A stretch of 64,000 nucleotides of DNA. Source: Lepeophtheirus salmonis. Lineage: Eukaryota > Arthropoda > Copepoda > Siphonostomatoida > Caligidae. Of this stretch, positions 24,491-37,272 are shown piece by piece. Both the position numbers and the translations under genes were made by a program. Location of the stretch: positions 5,766,001 to 5,830,000 of the forward strand of contig NC_052134.2 in assembly GCF_016086655.4 (NCBI RefSeq). Direction: 5' to 3'. The notes under the pieces were generated by a model. That model worked only from the letters and a program-made list of their open reading frames with translations. It made no database searches and was not told where the DNA came from. The number at the start of each line of letters is the position of its first letter. Positions within the stretch are counted from its first letter, which is position 1.

Positions 24491-24494
24491 TCAA

Positions 24495-26010
24495 AAAACT
24501 ACTTTTTACATTCACAAATATTTAACCATCTTTGCAAAATTATTTAACATCATTTGAGCTATTTTATTCTTTTAAGGAAATATACATCGTTTGTGTGAGT
24601 CGATCCTTGTTTTTTCGTCACGAACTTGCCAGTATGCTATAATTGTTTTGAAGACCTGAAGTCATGAGCCAATAATGAATAGAGAAACTTGACTCAATAA
24701 AACTAAGTTTGAGTAAATGATTGATCTTTATGAAGTGTTTGAAATACTTAAAAGACCGATATATAAAGTTATAAGTCTATCAGATACATAACCCACTATG
24801 TATTTAAAGCTTCAAATTGCCTTAACAAGGTATAATATTTGCAAAGAATTGCTCATAAATTTTTATACATCTTTTAAATTATAATTTTACATTTATCATC
24901 TTCCAACATCATCTTGCAGGCATTAGTTTCTTTTTTTCTCTTCACCACAATATGATAGCTGCTAGCCGGTATCATCTTTATTATAATAGTCCTCATTACT
25001 TTAAATATATGATCAATTTATTAATATAGATAGTAACGTCATTCTGCTTTTTAAAACACGATATAATGAATAATCTCCATACCTTCTCTTTTATGTTAAT
25101 ATTAATTTTTCTTAATTTATTTTAGAAAGTATGTAAATTAAAAGGTTTCCTAATCTTAGTCAATATTAAATGTTAAGTAAAGGTCAGTATTTTTCATATA
25201 TTTGTGTCACTTGAAGCAAATGTAGATAAATATTAATTTTTAGATGTTGATATTGACAATGTTCTTTATGGTTAAAGAGTTTGGCATTCTGACAATGAAG
25301 ACCACCTTAAATCAATTTTGAATTATTTATATTCATTTTATTTTTTTAAATTTATTTTCAAATTAAATAGTTGGTATTTATGACAAAACTGAATAAGCTA
25401 CCCCCCTAATAGGGCGACAATAATATCAATGTTTTTTCCATAAGTAAATACCTTAGATTAAAAAAATGACTTCTAAATAAACATTGGAGAAAGCTTGAGA
25501 TGTGTTAACCCTCCATTAATGAACGGGAATATTATACACCCCGAGATTTATAAAAGACTTCATAATCCTTTGAATCTACATTTTGTCACCAATACATTCC
25601 AGAATGCTCCTTACAAATTCAATCATATTATATGTCATAAATATCTTGATAATGTTTGTTCAGGATTTATTCGTATAATACGAAATTTTCAATTGAGGTT
25701 TAGTGAATTTAAATTAACTATTTTGCTTAAAGTCGTTCTTTTAATATCCATTTTAACTCATGTATTTTCCTATAAACTATAATATTGTAGTTATGAATAA
25801 AATAAAGAATATTTCATTGAATTTTTATCACAAAAGACAAATTTAACAAAAAATCCTCCTCTTCCATATATTTTGTAGGCATGTTACACGCATAGAGGGC
25901 GCCACAATAAGATTGCCTTACCTATTTTTACAGGTTTTTTCTTTAAAAAAATTAACATAAACACTAATATTATCACTAATTACTCCGAACTAATTGTTTT
26001 TTTTTTCAGC
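24495..26010. other. A+T-rich stretch with one unassigned frame
   Basis: A plus-strand frame at 25495-25782 (95 codons, starting at TTG) is open and includes NPPLMNGNIIHPEIYKRL. I do not recognise it, it lacks an ATG start, and its A+T-rich codons allow chance openness. Nothing else is seen here. Confidence 0.35.
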
Positions 26011-26014
26011 TAAC

Positions 26015-26480
26015 AATTCTTTATTAAAAAAGGTATTTATGGTAAACTTCCAGAAGTTTCCGCTAAAATACAAATATGATTATGTAAACTGTAGGATTTT
26101 GCCTATCAAGTAGCAAAATTTAAAAAGAAAAGTCGATCAACTGACATAAACCTTATTGGACTTGCAAAATTTAGTTTTCTAAATAACAAATTTCGTTTGC
26201 TAATAGGCATAAATAACTAAATTAACTATGTCTTTCTATAATTTCTTTTGTCTCCAACAACTCTGTGTTTACAAAAATCGAGTTTAAACACTTTTAATAC
26301 ATTTAAATTCGACTTTTTATAATTTGTCTTTTAAAAAAATTTATTTTTGATAAACTTCCAGGAAATATATGATATGATTAGCTAAACTTTAGGACTTTGT
26401 TTAAGCGATAGCAAAATTTTAAACAAATCAATCAACTACCATAAACATTATTGAATTTCCAAAATTGTGTTAACAATTAC
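26015..26480 (+). repeat. Diverged direct duplication, period about 310 bp
   Basis: Segments 26030-26180 and about 26335-26480 align in the same order: TAAACTTCCAG, TATGATTA(T/G), TGTAAACTGTAGGA versus GCTAAACTTTAGGA, GTAGCAAAATTTAAA versus GATAGCAAAATTTTAAA, ATCAACT, then CATAAAC. Neither copy has a long open frame. It could be two units of an old satellite or a local tandem duplication. Confidence 0.6.
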
Positions 26481-26484
26481 TGAT

Positions 26485-27545
26485 AAAAAAACTATCAAAT
26501 ATTGAAAAGATGTCATGACGTCATCCATAAAAATTTTTCAATCGAAAGTGTGATGTTGTACTATAAGGAAGTGTGTTTTATATTTTAATTATAATTTAAA
26601 ATTTTTATTACCCACTGTATTTTAGATATTTATGTTAAATACAATTATATATTTATTTGTTTATAATTTGAGATATAAAATGTTGATTTAGTTACAGGTT
26701 CCGTTGTAATATAATTAGTAAAATAAACGAATCGTATGTGATTAGCTATAAAATGTGGCATCAAGCTATATCAACATAAAATTCAAAAGAATAAGTGACG
26801 TCATTTTTGAGAAGGTATGAGTAGAAAATTCAATTTTCGGCTTAGAAAAAGTGCAATAACACACTGTTTATCCAACAAATAGAAGTAATTTTGGTATCAA
26901 CGAAATTCAAACTTAATATACATAGGGGGAACTTATTTAAAGTCATTGATTAAGTTATTTTTGATTTTTGTAACCAACATATATTATGTTTATATTTGTA
27001 TATGTTCATTGCCAAAATAAAAATAAACAATGTGGGATAAAATAATATGAATAAGCTTTGGAATAAAATGTATATAAAAAAACAAAAAACTTTTTATTCC
27101 ATATATTTATTGAGAAAGGGTGCTGTCATTCATGGTCAATAGTTTATTATATCTTACCCAATGAAATGAAACAAAAATAATGATTTTAAATTTTTGAGCA
27201 AAAATAATTAAAGTTTTAACTAAAATGACCAAGGTTCATATTTGACAACTCAATTTATTTAATATGCAATTTTTAATCAATACTTAAAATTTGTTATTTT
27301 TAGCATACATAATTTTTTATAAACATAAGAAATAAACGTATGTATGTATAATTAAATTTAAATAGGCATATGTCTTTTTGAAATGACTTTGTCCACAAAT
27401 AGGTTTGAACTTGATGTATAAACATTTACACTTTTTTTTTTACAAACTGACTTTGGATGAGATATATTCATCAATAATTTAAAAATAATGACTGACGATA
27501 TTCAAAATTATTTGAATAATGAAACTCTACCAATCAAAAATCTAC
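26485..27545. other. A+T-rich intergenic stretch
   Basis: No gene or recognisable repeat seen. Confidence 0.5.
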
Positions 27546-27549
27546 TACG

Positions 27550-28045
27550 AAAACGTTTCCAGGCTTTTTATTGAATCAAGAAAATACAACTAAAAAAAAT
27601 CTTGTGACATGTGTTAATACTATACCAAGCCATATTTTTATTCAATACATCCTTCTTTATAAGCACCAACAACCTCGACACGCCGGAGTCTCTTGAAGAT
27701 GAAGGACGCTTCCTTGTCATGATGGCACGTTGAAGCAAATCCAAATCTTTATAAGATATGCGGCCGACATTCGTCTTCAAGACATCCCAAACTACAAAGT
27801 CTGAAAGGTAGAGCTCAAGCTCGAAGTGGGCCACTTGGACACAAATAGAAATTTAAGATAATGAGATTCACAATAAAAATTAAATCATCGTTCTTATCCA
27901 TAATAGAATCCTTAATTAAGTTTGCAGTCCAGATTGAGATGCCAACGGTCTCTCAACCCTTCCTTGATTTGACATAGTTGTAGAGAAGATAGCACTAGCC
28001 TTGTCTTTTTGTTATTTCTCCGACATTCTTACACTTAGAGACACG
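27550..28045 (-). pseudogene. Mariner remnant with large internal deletion
   Basis: The minus-strand C-terminal half reads AHFELELYLSDFVVWDVLKT (the third-aspartate neighbourhood, about 27830-27770), then SYKDLDLLQRAIM (about 27745). Both match the order of mariner transposase tails. About 150 bp upstream, near 28025-27950, is an N-terminal-like piece (MSEK, then DKASAIFS). The DNA-binding and catalytic core between them is gone. The tail assignment is reasonable; the N-terminal piece is weak. No TIRs identified. Confidence 0.45.
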
Positions 28046-28405
28046 GGATAAAAACAAAACTTGTATAGTTTGGTTTCAGTTATTGCTTGGCTGCGTCAAG
28101 CAACATGAAAATGAAAAATGATTGATTGACATTTGACTATTTGGGAAAAAACGTATTTTCTATCAAAATAAATTGCCTTTCAGACATTTTCATACTATTC
28201 AAATTGATGCATTTTTTTCATCATCAGATATCTTTATGATATGGCTCTATAAAAATAAATTTTCTCCATTGAAAGAATACAATAATTTTCAAAATATGAG
28301 GCATGAGTGTTGTTTACTTATATTAGTTTGTTTACAAAATGATAGAGAGTGGATTCCTTATGTGTCAAAATAATACACCTCACTGAATGATAATATTATT
28401 AAATA

Positions 28406-28432
28406 CCGGGCCGTGCAAAATTATTTACCGAT
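28406..28432 (+). repeat. 5' terminal inverted repeat of mariner
   Basis: A 27-bp repeat beginning CCGGGCCGTGCAAAATTATT, preceded by TA at 28404-28405. It pairs with 29595-29621 with one mismatch. Confidence 0.95.
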
Positions 28433-28550
28433 GATGTAAATATACTTTTAAAGAGGTTTTGTGGCAACCAATCTGATTGTTTCGTATTGTTACTGTTAAA
28501 ATAAACAAAATACTTCCTGTGAGAGCGTAACAACTTCCATACGTGAGACC

Positions 28551-29494
28551 ATGTCCAATCAGGAAACAAAGAGGATCGAAATTGCAGCCCTCCTCCGAGC
28601 GGGTGTGCCTCATAACTGCATTGAGGAACAGGTTGGGGCCACGTTGAAGACAATTTACAACGTTTCCAAACGCTTGGAGGCTGGGGTTGATCTCAAGCAT
28701 TCCCCTGGGGCTGGCAGGAAGCCCACTGTCTCAACAAGGCAAGTAAAGGCAGTGTTCAAGAGGACTCCCAACAGGTCCATTGCCGACATGGCCAGAAATA
28801 TGGGAACGTCGACATCAACTGTTTCAAGGGCATTGAAAAGGGCTGGAGGAAAGTCCCTGAGGTGTACTGAACGCCCTCTACTAACTGAACGTCAGCGAGA
28901 AGTCAGACTTGAGCGTGCCAAGAAAATCTTGAATGATATCAAGAGCTCATCTGGACGCATCATCATTTTTTCAGATGAGAAAACTTTTACGATCGATCAT
29001 GTTTTCAACAGGCATAATGACCGTGTTGTGAGCTTTGGAAATGTGCAAGATAAGCACCGCTATGTGGCAACAACAAAGCACCCTGCTTCAGTGATGATGT
29101 TGGGTCTCGTGGCCTCCAATGGGAAGGCCATGAAGCCAATGTCCTTCCGTGGATCAAATCCATAGTCGGCAACTATCCTTGGGGTTTTCAACAAGATGGA
29201 GCACCCGCCCACGCTTCCAAGAAAGCTTAGGAGTGGCTCAAGGACAACATGAACTTTTGGCCCAAGGACTACTGGCCCCCTCAGAGCCAAGATCTGAACC
29301 CACTAGACTTCTCTATCTAGGCGCACGTGGAGACCAAGGCCTGCAAAAAACGACACAAGAACATAGATGCCTTAAAGGCTGCTGTCAACAAGACCTGGGC
29401 CTCCATGGGCGTCGATTACATCCAGCAAGTCTGTGGCAGCTTCAGACGTCGCCTGACCAGTGTCATTGAGTCAAATGGTGGTTACATTGATTAA
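28551..29494 (+). pseudogene. Mariner transposase with two stops and a deletion
   Basis: Starts at an ATG (MSNQETKRIEIAALLRAG). The N-terminal part has two helix-turn-helix segments (EEQVGATLKTIYNVSKRLE and ARNMGTSTSTVSRALKR) separated by a GAGRKPTV linker. Catalysis: RIIIFSDEKTFTIDHVF carries the first aspartate (about codon 140), GFQQDGAPAH the second, and DLNPLDFSI the third. Between the second and third I count 36 residues, one of them a stop. The open frame ends at 29165; similarity continues in another frame to DALKAAVNKTWASMG and a terminal GGYID at 29494. Lesions are a short deletion with frameshift near 29145 (the residues between the two aspartate blocks are too few) and stops near 29228 and 29320. 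All three catalytic aspartates survive. Confidence 0.92.
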
Positions 29495-29594
29495 GTTTGA
29501 TCACAAACTATTTTATTATTCTAAAAATGTATGAATAAATTGTTTTTCAAGTCATTCAAATGTCATTATTGTCCGCGATATGTTCTGAACAAAA

Positions 29595-29621
29595 ATCGGT
29601 AAATAATTCTGCACGGCCCGG
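29595..29621 (-). repeat. 3' terminal inverted repeat of mariner
   Basis: A 27-bp repeat whose reverse complement begins CCGGGCCGTGCAGAATTATT, followed by TA at 29622-29623. Confidence 0.95.
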
Positions 29622-29949
29622 TATATTAACATAATAGATGTAGTAAAAAGATTCATTATTTCACAAATATATAAATGGCTTTATTAATGTACACATGGTG
29701 TTCTATAACTGCAATCAGTCTAAAATAGATAACAATAAAAAGATAAAAAAATTGAAACGGTTTTGTGATTGTTTGACTAAGGTTGCTTGAGCGGCGTCAA
29801 AAACTGACTTTTCTATAACTTTTTTTAATAAATTTTTATACTTAGACTACATTACTAAATTTTTTTTAAATCATACAACCGCAAATCTTATATGAAAGTC
29901 GAAATATCAACTGGCAAAAGAGTCCTCTTACTTCTGAATTTATATACCA

Positions 29950-30800
29950 TGCTTGCTAATCCCATTCCTTCTGTGGTTCACACAAAGCCAAAAAGTTGAT
30001 TTGCCAGTTCCTTGCTTGGCTCAAAAGCTGTATAAAACAAATTCCGGCATCTTTATAGCTATTCATACATGGAAGGGGTCTATTAGTAAGAGGACAATGG
30101 TCAGGGTCATCAAACACAACCTTAACTTGAAGTCCTACATTAGGGGGAAAATTCACCTTCTTAACACGAAGATGAATTACATCAGGATACTAAGAGGAAG
30201 GAAACTCTGGTAAATTTGTAAATCAAATCCAAGCATCATAAAACTATTCTAATGTGTCCCAAACTTCCCCTTAGACGCTGCCTACAACCCAAAAAATGAT
30301 TGCTAGCTCCTACAGGACAAAAGTAATGTTCCCGTCCAAAATAATGGTGTTTGTGTTGATCCCCAGGCACGGAAATGTCGTATTGCCTCGCATTTTTGAC
30401 AAAAGTTTCAAGTTAACCTCCCCAGTGTATTTGTATCATCTTAAAAATGTTGTGATACCATGGCTGGAATCTGCATATCCTCCAGATACAAGATTCATGT
30501 GAATTTAACATTCAGCACCTTGTCATGTTGCCAAAACTGACATGCATTACTTCAACAACAAGCTCCACGTCGTTATTAAAGCTGATGAGTGGCTTTCCAA
30601 CAGTCCTTCCCTTACCCCTAGTTGTAGTCAGAACTGAAATGAAGTAAAACGAACATTCTCCTAGCTCCTTGAGATCCCTAAAGCTCATTGAGAAGAGGAA
30701 CATGTCCCACTTCTACATGAAAATTTTTAATAAAGACCTGCTAAGCCTTTATATCCAGTTTACAGCTGTTGATCAATGATGAGGGGGATCATATTGAATT
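29950..30800 (+). pseudogene. Mariner-like transposase remnant
   Basis: Plus-strand transposase in several frames. An N-terminal linker reads SISKRTMVRVIKHNLNLKSY (about 30080-30140), then MNYIRILRGRKL. A catalytic-core block follows at 30320-30480 (PSKIMVFVLIPRHGNVVLP, then YLYHLKNVVIPWLESA). After that the frame shifts; the second- and third-aspartate blocks are not readable with confidence. A tail reads KIFNKDLLSLYIQF (about 30725) and ends INDEGDHIE near 30797. It is a different lineage from the 28.4 kb element, judged by the NVVIPWLES block. No TIRs seen. Inactive. Confidence 0.55.
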
Positions 30801-30804
30801 ATAT

Positions 30805-32390
30805 AACTATTAATTTCATTTGATTTTTTTTTTGTCTTAAAATGGCATTTATTAATATTTGAACTTACTTGAAAATATTGTCCTGATACTTTGGCCACCT
30901 CTGTGTGCTTCTCATCTTAATACAGTTAGAAATCACTAAATCAATGAAATACAAACTTACACTATATTTGTATTCAGCTGTCAATTTATCTTCTTTTTTT
31001 CACTACATCATTCTAAATAGCTTTTGTTAAGCTGTGAGTATTTTCAACAATTCTTGAATAACAACTCTATGTTTGGGAAAAATGGGCTTTATACTAAATA
31101 TCAAATTATTTTGGGTTAATTGGTTGGATATAATAAGTCTCGCAAATGAAATAAAGGTTATAAACTTATAGTATAATTATTCTCCCACAAGCTTGAAAGC
31201 CAAGTTTATAATTGACTCATATATGTCAGTGAAATATAGGGCTGTATTTTCTCATTTCTCAAGTTTTTTCGAATATTTTTTAGTTGATGCACCAGATATG
31301 ACAAACACGCATAGAGAGTCTTCATTTTTTATTAATAAAAATAAGAGTAAGTATAAAAATAAAGATAAAGATAAAGGCATTTTCCCTCCCATTTCATTAG
31401 AAAAATATACTTCTTTTAGAAAATCTTAACTTTTATTTAATTTACACATTGAAAGTAGAAAAGATTTGCTTTTGTTTTAAAATTTCTCGATAATATTTGA
31501 AAGTATTAAAATAATACACGTGCGAAAAAATATAAATTATTGTATATATATGTGATATATAATTAATTATTTGCAAAATTACAGGAGAGTCGCAAGGAGG
31601 CATGTCTACTAGAAAATGGCGTATAAATCTATTAAACTTGCATATTTTTACTTGAGTATTGCCAATAGAGTTCTAAAGAATATCTTGATGGCAAATATTA
31701 TTGTTGTAGTTGATAATATGAAATAAATACTTTATTGGTTACATGTGATGGAAACCCTAAATCTATATGAGAATAGTAATAATTATTTGGGACCAAATTC
31801 AGTCTTTCAAGTCTATTCGGCCAGGATAGATCTCATAGAAAAAATCTTTCTAAATCGATTTCATTTATAATTTCATATATATCATTTTTTTTTAAATAAA
31901 TTTTCCATGTGTGCTTTTAAACTGTTAATATTGTTACAATTATGTCATATGATATTTGAAATATAATGTTATTTTTTTTTTCAAAATTATTCATATCCTT
32001 GTTAATCTTTGTGCTTAAACTAATGTCATTTTATGATTTACTTTAAATATCAAAAGTTTATCAATTTATGTTATAGAGTTCATTGAATATATAAGAGAAT
32101 AAAACCCTAATAAACAAAAAAACACAAATATGAAATACATGCCCATACGCACACTGGATCTTTATTTATTATATGTACATACTCACACAAACAAAACAGA
32201 GAAAACCTGACAACATAAAAAAACAACACTATTACACATAAAAAATATTATATCATAACTAAATAGTAGAAGTTAATAAAATAAAGATTGCATGTTGTTT
32301 ATTTAATTCAAACTCGCTAAGAGTTTCCTATTTTAGTAAAAAGATAAATATTCTTATATTGTGCAATGCAGATCAATGCTTTGAGTCGAA
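30805..32390. other. A+T-rich intergenic stretch
   Basis: No gene seen. The frame at 31193-31429 contains a lysine-rich simple repeat (AATAAAGATAAAGATAAAGG, near 31358) and is not credible. Confidence 0.5.
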
Positions 32391-32393
32391 TAT

Positions 32394-32775
32394 TTACTTT
32401 AGAGGGCACACAAGTGTTTTCCTGGTTCCCTCAAAACCGTAAAGGAGTTCGTGTGAGGAGGGCCTCCTTCCAATCTTCTTCCCTATGCTGTTCCTGACGG
32501 CTTTCCTAATTTAATTCAACAGCTCGTAGTTTCAAATACGTGTGGAATTGTTTTTGTTTTGTTGATTCTGCACAAATAGGACGTGAGTCATTCAAGTGTT
32601 TCCTGATAAAGGAAACCCTTAACAATATTCTACATTTTAGATACATCTGGTTTGGCCTTCGAAAATATCCAACGGACTTTATGTAGTGAAGAATTCTGCC
32701 TTGCTTCTTTTTTTTTGCTTCCACAAACTTATCCTTCAAATCCTCTTTTGCAAGGTTATTGTGGTTTTTCAAAAC
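32394..32775 (-). other. Unassigned coding-like segments on the minus strand
   Basis: Two adjacent open stretches in different frames. One (32772-32506) contains MKNHNNLAKEDLKDKFVEAK and SFIRKHLNDSRPICAEST. The other (about 32510-32394) reads IRKAVRNSIGKKIGRRPSSH, then ELLYGFEGTRKTL, and ends CPLK-stop. The second has protein-like composition. I do not recognise either. They could be a frameshifted retroelement piece. Confidence 0.25.
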
Positions 32776-32929
32776 TCAAACATAAAAAAGTCATAATACG
32801 ACCGCATTTAATGGTATATATCATTACCAAATATTTTATATCAAATGAGGATTTGAAGGAAAAGCGTCTAGGGACTAAAAAGGAACCCATTTTTTTATTG
32901 CATAAACAATATCAATAAACATAAATTTA

Positions 32930-34790
32930 TGTTGGAGAATGAGCAAAAAATTTGTATGTTTTAAATGTGTACAATGCTTTGCATTGATAATAAGTTTTCC
33001 GTCAGTTCAAATCTTACTTCACTTTATTTTTAGGTACCCAATACCTAGTTGCTTTAATTTAGAAATATGACTTTATTTCACTAATTACAAAGTAAAGTCA
33101 TTGTGTTAATACGAGGGGAATAAATCAATTACTTATTCTAAGAAAGATTTTTTTATACATAAATGAGTTTTTATAAAGATCTATTTGTAAAATATTATTT
33201 ACTTTTATTTTATCAATAGTTACTCATGATGATTATGAAAAAAAAAAGATAATAAATAAAACTATAGGTTTTTTATTGTGAATTCTTTTACTTTTTTTTG
33301 TAAAGAATAAAATAAGGAAGACATAATTTGATTTCGTCTATTTAATAAACTACTGGTGTGGAATATTAAGTTATAGAAAATCTGCTTCTGCAACTGCGTA
33401 CAATTCTTTTTTTTTCTTTTTCTATTCTCATTTTCTATTATTTTTGTACAAATATAAACCCATTATTCGACAATATATGAAAAAACCTAAATATAGTCAT
33501 ATAAATCTGTGAATATTTGCTTTATTGGAAATTACTAGTATCTTCCTATCAATCTGTGATAAAAGGTTAAAATCTTTTTGAAACCAATGTAAATAGAGTT
33601 GTAGTAAATATGATCTGCCGGTAAGCTTTAAAAAATAGCCCAAAAATCAACATAGCAATCTGAAAATTTGATATATGTCTTAGAGAAGAATGTATTAGTT
33701 AGTTGTGAGGCGCCATGTCATTTAGGAGATGAACAAAAAACTCACTCCGTATCTAACTAGGAATAATATATGATATAGACTGGAGTTACTCCAACGAAGA
33801 TCCTTAAATTTATTCTAACTCGAACGAGAACTGACGCTTATGAATTCTTTGTCATTCAAATGAACACACATAATATACTTAGAAGGAAATCGTTCCTTCC
33901 TTAAAAATGAAAGATTCATGATAATAGCTTTGAAGAAGTAAAAAAATCAATTTTCTGATTGTCAAATATAAAAAGTATCTAACTTAATTTAAGTCATATT
34001 TTCTACAACTCTAAGCATAAATGACCATTCCCAAAAAAAAATTGGGCTATTTCTTTAGAATTTTTAGTAGTTCTGCAGTTTATTCAAATTTGGACTTTAT
34101 ACATATAGACTAAAATACTGAAGGAGCTTTGAAGAATCCCATTTTGCTTTCCTTCTGATCTAGTTTAAGCGTTTTTGACCACCTTTTTACGTGATTGCAA
34201 CTCGCTAGACTTTGCCTTATAGAGTATGATGAATGAAAAATGCTAATAGTATTCTGACAATAAGGAAAGATACACTTTTGGCAGCTTAGGATGATCAACA
34301 AAAAGTATGCCTAACGGTCTCTAAGAAGCACTTGAACTTATTAGAGACCATACCAAAGTAACGGATATTGAGTAAATTTTTAAAATTTTCTAATACGCTT
34401 TTTATAGGTTTTATTCCACAGTATGTATGAGCCAATCTTGATGGAAGAAGAATTTGTAACAATACTGTGTATCAGTAAATTAGTGTAATACCTTCTACTT
34501 TTTTTTTATCAATCATCAACAAGCCGTATCGAATAATAACTATATGTTAGTTGTGCAGTTATCATCTTATAGATATTAGTGGATATTTCTAAAATGTAGA
34601 TAATTATCCACGGATACAAAAATTACATACATCATTGATCAGTTGGCTTCAGCGTTTTAGAGCTGTAGAGATTATGGGATTAAATAAAATGTATTTCATT
34701 TATTTTATCCAAGTTGCTTTATGCATCTTCATAAAGTGTTCTGGGTTCTATGAGTCATCACTATTTAGCAGTGATGTAAATCCTTTGCTT
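32930..34790. other. A+T-rich stretch
   Basis: No recognised gene. A minus-strand frame at 34110-34301 ends with WSKTLKLDQKESKMGFFKAP, which looks more protein-like than its surroundings but matches nothing I know. Confidence 0.4.
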
Positions 34791-34794
34791 TTTA

Positions 34795-35265
34795 ATTGGA
34801 AATCAACATCGGAGTAATTCTAGAAAATGATATTGTTTATATCCTTCTTTCCTTCCTCTCTTGTCACAGCTGATTGTAGGTGATGTAAGGGAACGTCATG
34901 CACCTTATTATTTCTCTCCTCCAAAACATTCCTCAAAAGGTTGATTTTCCGTTTCTATTTTTTATCATACCCATTGTACACATGATTTTCATCACTATTC
35001 ATATAATTAGTGATGAAAATCCTGTGTATGATTGGCATGTTAAAAAACTGAAAATAAACATGGTAACCCTGATAATTTGAGGAATGTTTTGGAGGAGATC
35101 AGTTACAATCAGTGTGACAATGGAAGAAGGAGAGAAAGAAAAATAAACAAGGACATTGCCAAAATTACTTTGATGTCGATCCTCAATTCTACTCTGAGTC
35201 CAGTACGGACCTTTAGTTATAATTCTGCAACAAATCAAAAAGGTATTTTATGAGCACACGATAAT
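34795..35265. repeat. Fold-back inverted dimer of a dispersed repeat
   Basis: Left arm (about 34795-34997) and right arm (35008-35185) are imperfect reverse complements around a 10-nt centre. The best block is 22 nt and perfect (34916-34937 against 35076-35097). Others are CATGATTTTCATCACTA against its near-complement at 35008, and ATCAACATCGGAGTAATTCT (34802) against 35160-35179. From 35013 to 35265 the right side aligns with 52305-52605, so this is a repeat unit with an inverted partial second copy. No transposase is encoded. Confidence 0.7.
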
Positions 35266-35269
35266 GTTA

Positions 35270-37265
35270 TATCAGGTTTTGAATATAATTGAATATATTT
35301 CAGAAAGAATGTTCACTACTCAATAAATAAATAATAATGACAACTGCGAAGGAAAAGAAAATTTATTCTTCAGAATACCTATAAATAACACAAACCAGTT
35401 AAAAAAAATTCTCAGGATTTATACCACAGCTTATATATTAGTTCATGATTCTGTACTTCTGAAGGTTTTTGTATTTGAATATATGTATAGAAGTACCTGG
35501 TCATCCGTTACTCGTTTTTGTACTCGATTCGAAAATAATACCCGAAACCCATCCCTAACCCATAGATATTTGTGCATTAAATATATAATTTATTGACTCC
35601 TCTGTTTATAAACATTAGTACTACTTATATAAGAGAAAACATAAATTATTCAGTCAGTATGTAAAAGTAATTACAAATTAGTTATAATTACTTAGAATAG
35701 ATTTCTGATCTAAATTAATGAAAATATCATAAGACATGACCTATAAAATGTACAGTCATACATTAAATTAAGTTTATGTTTCTCATTCCACATAAACTTA
35801 TTCAAGACTCTTGATTTATTGTTTGGTATTTACGATTATATGTACTTAATTTGTCGATTGGATGTGGAGATCTAGTCTCTCATTACTTTATGTATATGAA
35901 ATGTATTTTCTTGGGGCAACCAGCAAACTTGCAATAACTTTTCATGCCATCAATCTTAATAAACAAAGTATTTATGTATAAAGGAAGAAACATTTCTTTA
36001 CTTATCAAATTAACTTAAGGTTTTTGGTTGGTCTGAAGATAATGTTGATCATGTTTGTACTGGTTTTAAAAGTTTAAAATTTGTCAATTATTAGTAGTAA
36101 TAATGTATATAATTCAGGCATTTTCAACGAGTAGTTATTGTTTTATATTATAATAACTTAATTTATTTTATCCAAAGCTATAACCCAAGTGGTCTTAACG
36201 AAATCCACGTGATATATATTTTTCCAACTCGGGTGACTACGTGACAACTTTTTTATCCTAGAGAAGCGTTGAGGATGCTCTCAATATTACTCAGTAACCA
36301 AATAAGCAGCCTCCGAGAATTCAGCTGTTGAATTGAACGAACAAGGTAGATTCTGCAAAGAGAAGAAAAAGTTAAATACACTTCTTTCTCGGGAAAACGA
36401 ATAAAGTAACGTCATATGAGGTTTCTTCACAATTAGCTTTTTTATCCAACCTCAACTTCGACAGAAAAATTTAATGAAAAAATACTGTATTTTTTTGTTC
36501 CAAACTGTTTATTACTATTTAAAGAATAAATATTCATTATTGATCAATTTATCGTAATAGGTATGAGTGATACAGTATAAAATGACATGAATTATAAACA
36601 AAACTTCTTGACGGATTTTATTCAATATGTATATAAATTATAAAAACTATTTTATTTTATTCCAAATACTTAAAGTCAACGTCCTTAAATAATACAAAAG
36701 TCAACAAAGGATAATTAATTAAAACAGATAAAAAAAAAATACTACATCTTTGTTTATCCAAAAAAAATTGTCATGCTTGCCCTTAAAAAAGTTTTAATGT
36801 ATCTAAATCAACCTGAGGAAGGTTTGCTATATTTTATAACTTTGACCCTATCAACTTTGCTACTAAAAAAAGAAATACAAATATCCCGAAAATTATTATA
36901 ATATCGTCAACCTGCCAATCTCACCACGATAGTTGATCGACATAGAAACCTAATTTATCCCACTTCAACGTGTTCTTCCCCTTGTGAAGGATTCAATAAA
37001 TGAGGAAATTCATTGAAAGACATCCACCAACTAGATAATAAAACTATTTTAGACTTATTTCATTTGATATAATATTTCCAATATATTTCTTATTCATTTT
37101 GTAAAATATTACATGTACATTTATGTTTCAATACTTATTAAGTATTGTAAAAGGTAGAAAGACCGATATACACTAATAAAACTTATTCATGGTATCTGTT
37201 TGTCAGACTCTTCAAAGTATATGGACATAAATATTATTGATTTTGGTTATTTTCATTTAATTTAA
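35270..37265. other. A+T-rich intergenic stretch
   Basis: No gene recognised. A more G+C-rich patch at 36170-36420 includes, on the minus strand, a pyrimidine tract ending TTTGCAG at 36355. That resembles a splice acceptor, but only a short frame follows. Confidence 0.4.
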
Positions 37266-37272
37266 TTTTAAA

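Larger units (their letters stand above)
28406..29621 (+). mobile_element. Well-preserved mariner, DD36D spacing, 1216 bp
   Basis: Bounded by TA target duplications (28404-28405 and 29622-29623) and 27-bp TIRs that differ at one position. It contains a single transposase frame. TIR identity, codon preservation and higher G+C than the surroundings show that it is the youngest element in the window. Confidence 0.95.

Noticed and set aside
29149..29469. Plus-strand frame of 106 codons
   Set aside because: Wrong frame across the transposase C-terminal half. The true frame gives the second- and third-aspartate blocks.
36170..36420. Possible splice acceptor and exon on the minus strand
   Set aside because: The pyrimidine tract plus CAG is good, but the frame after it is only about 30 codons and unrecognised.
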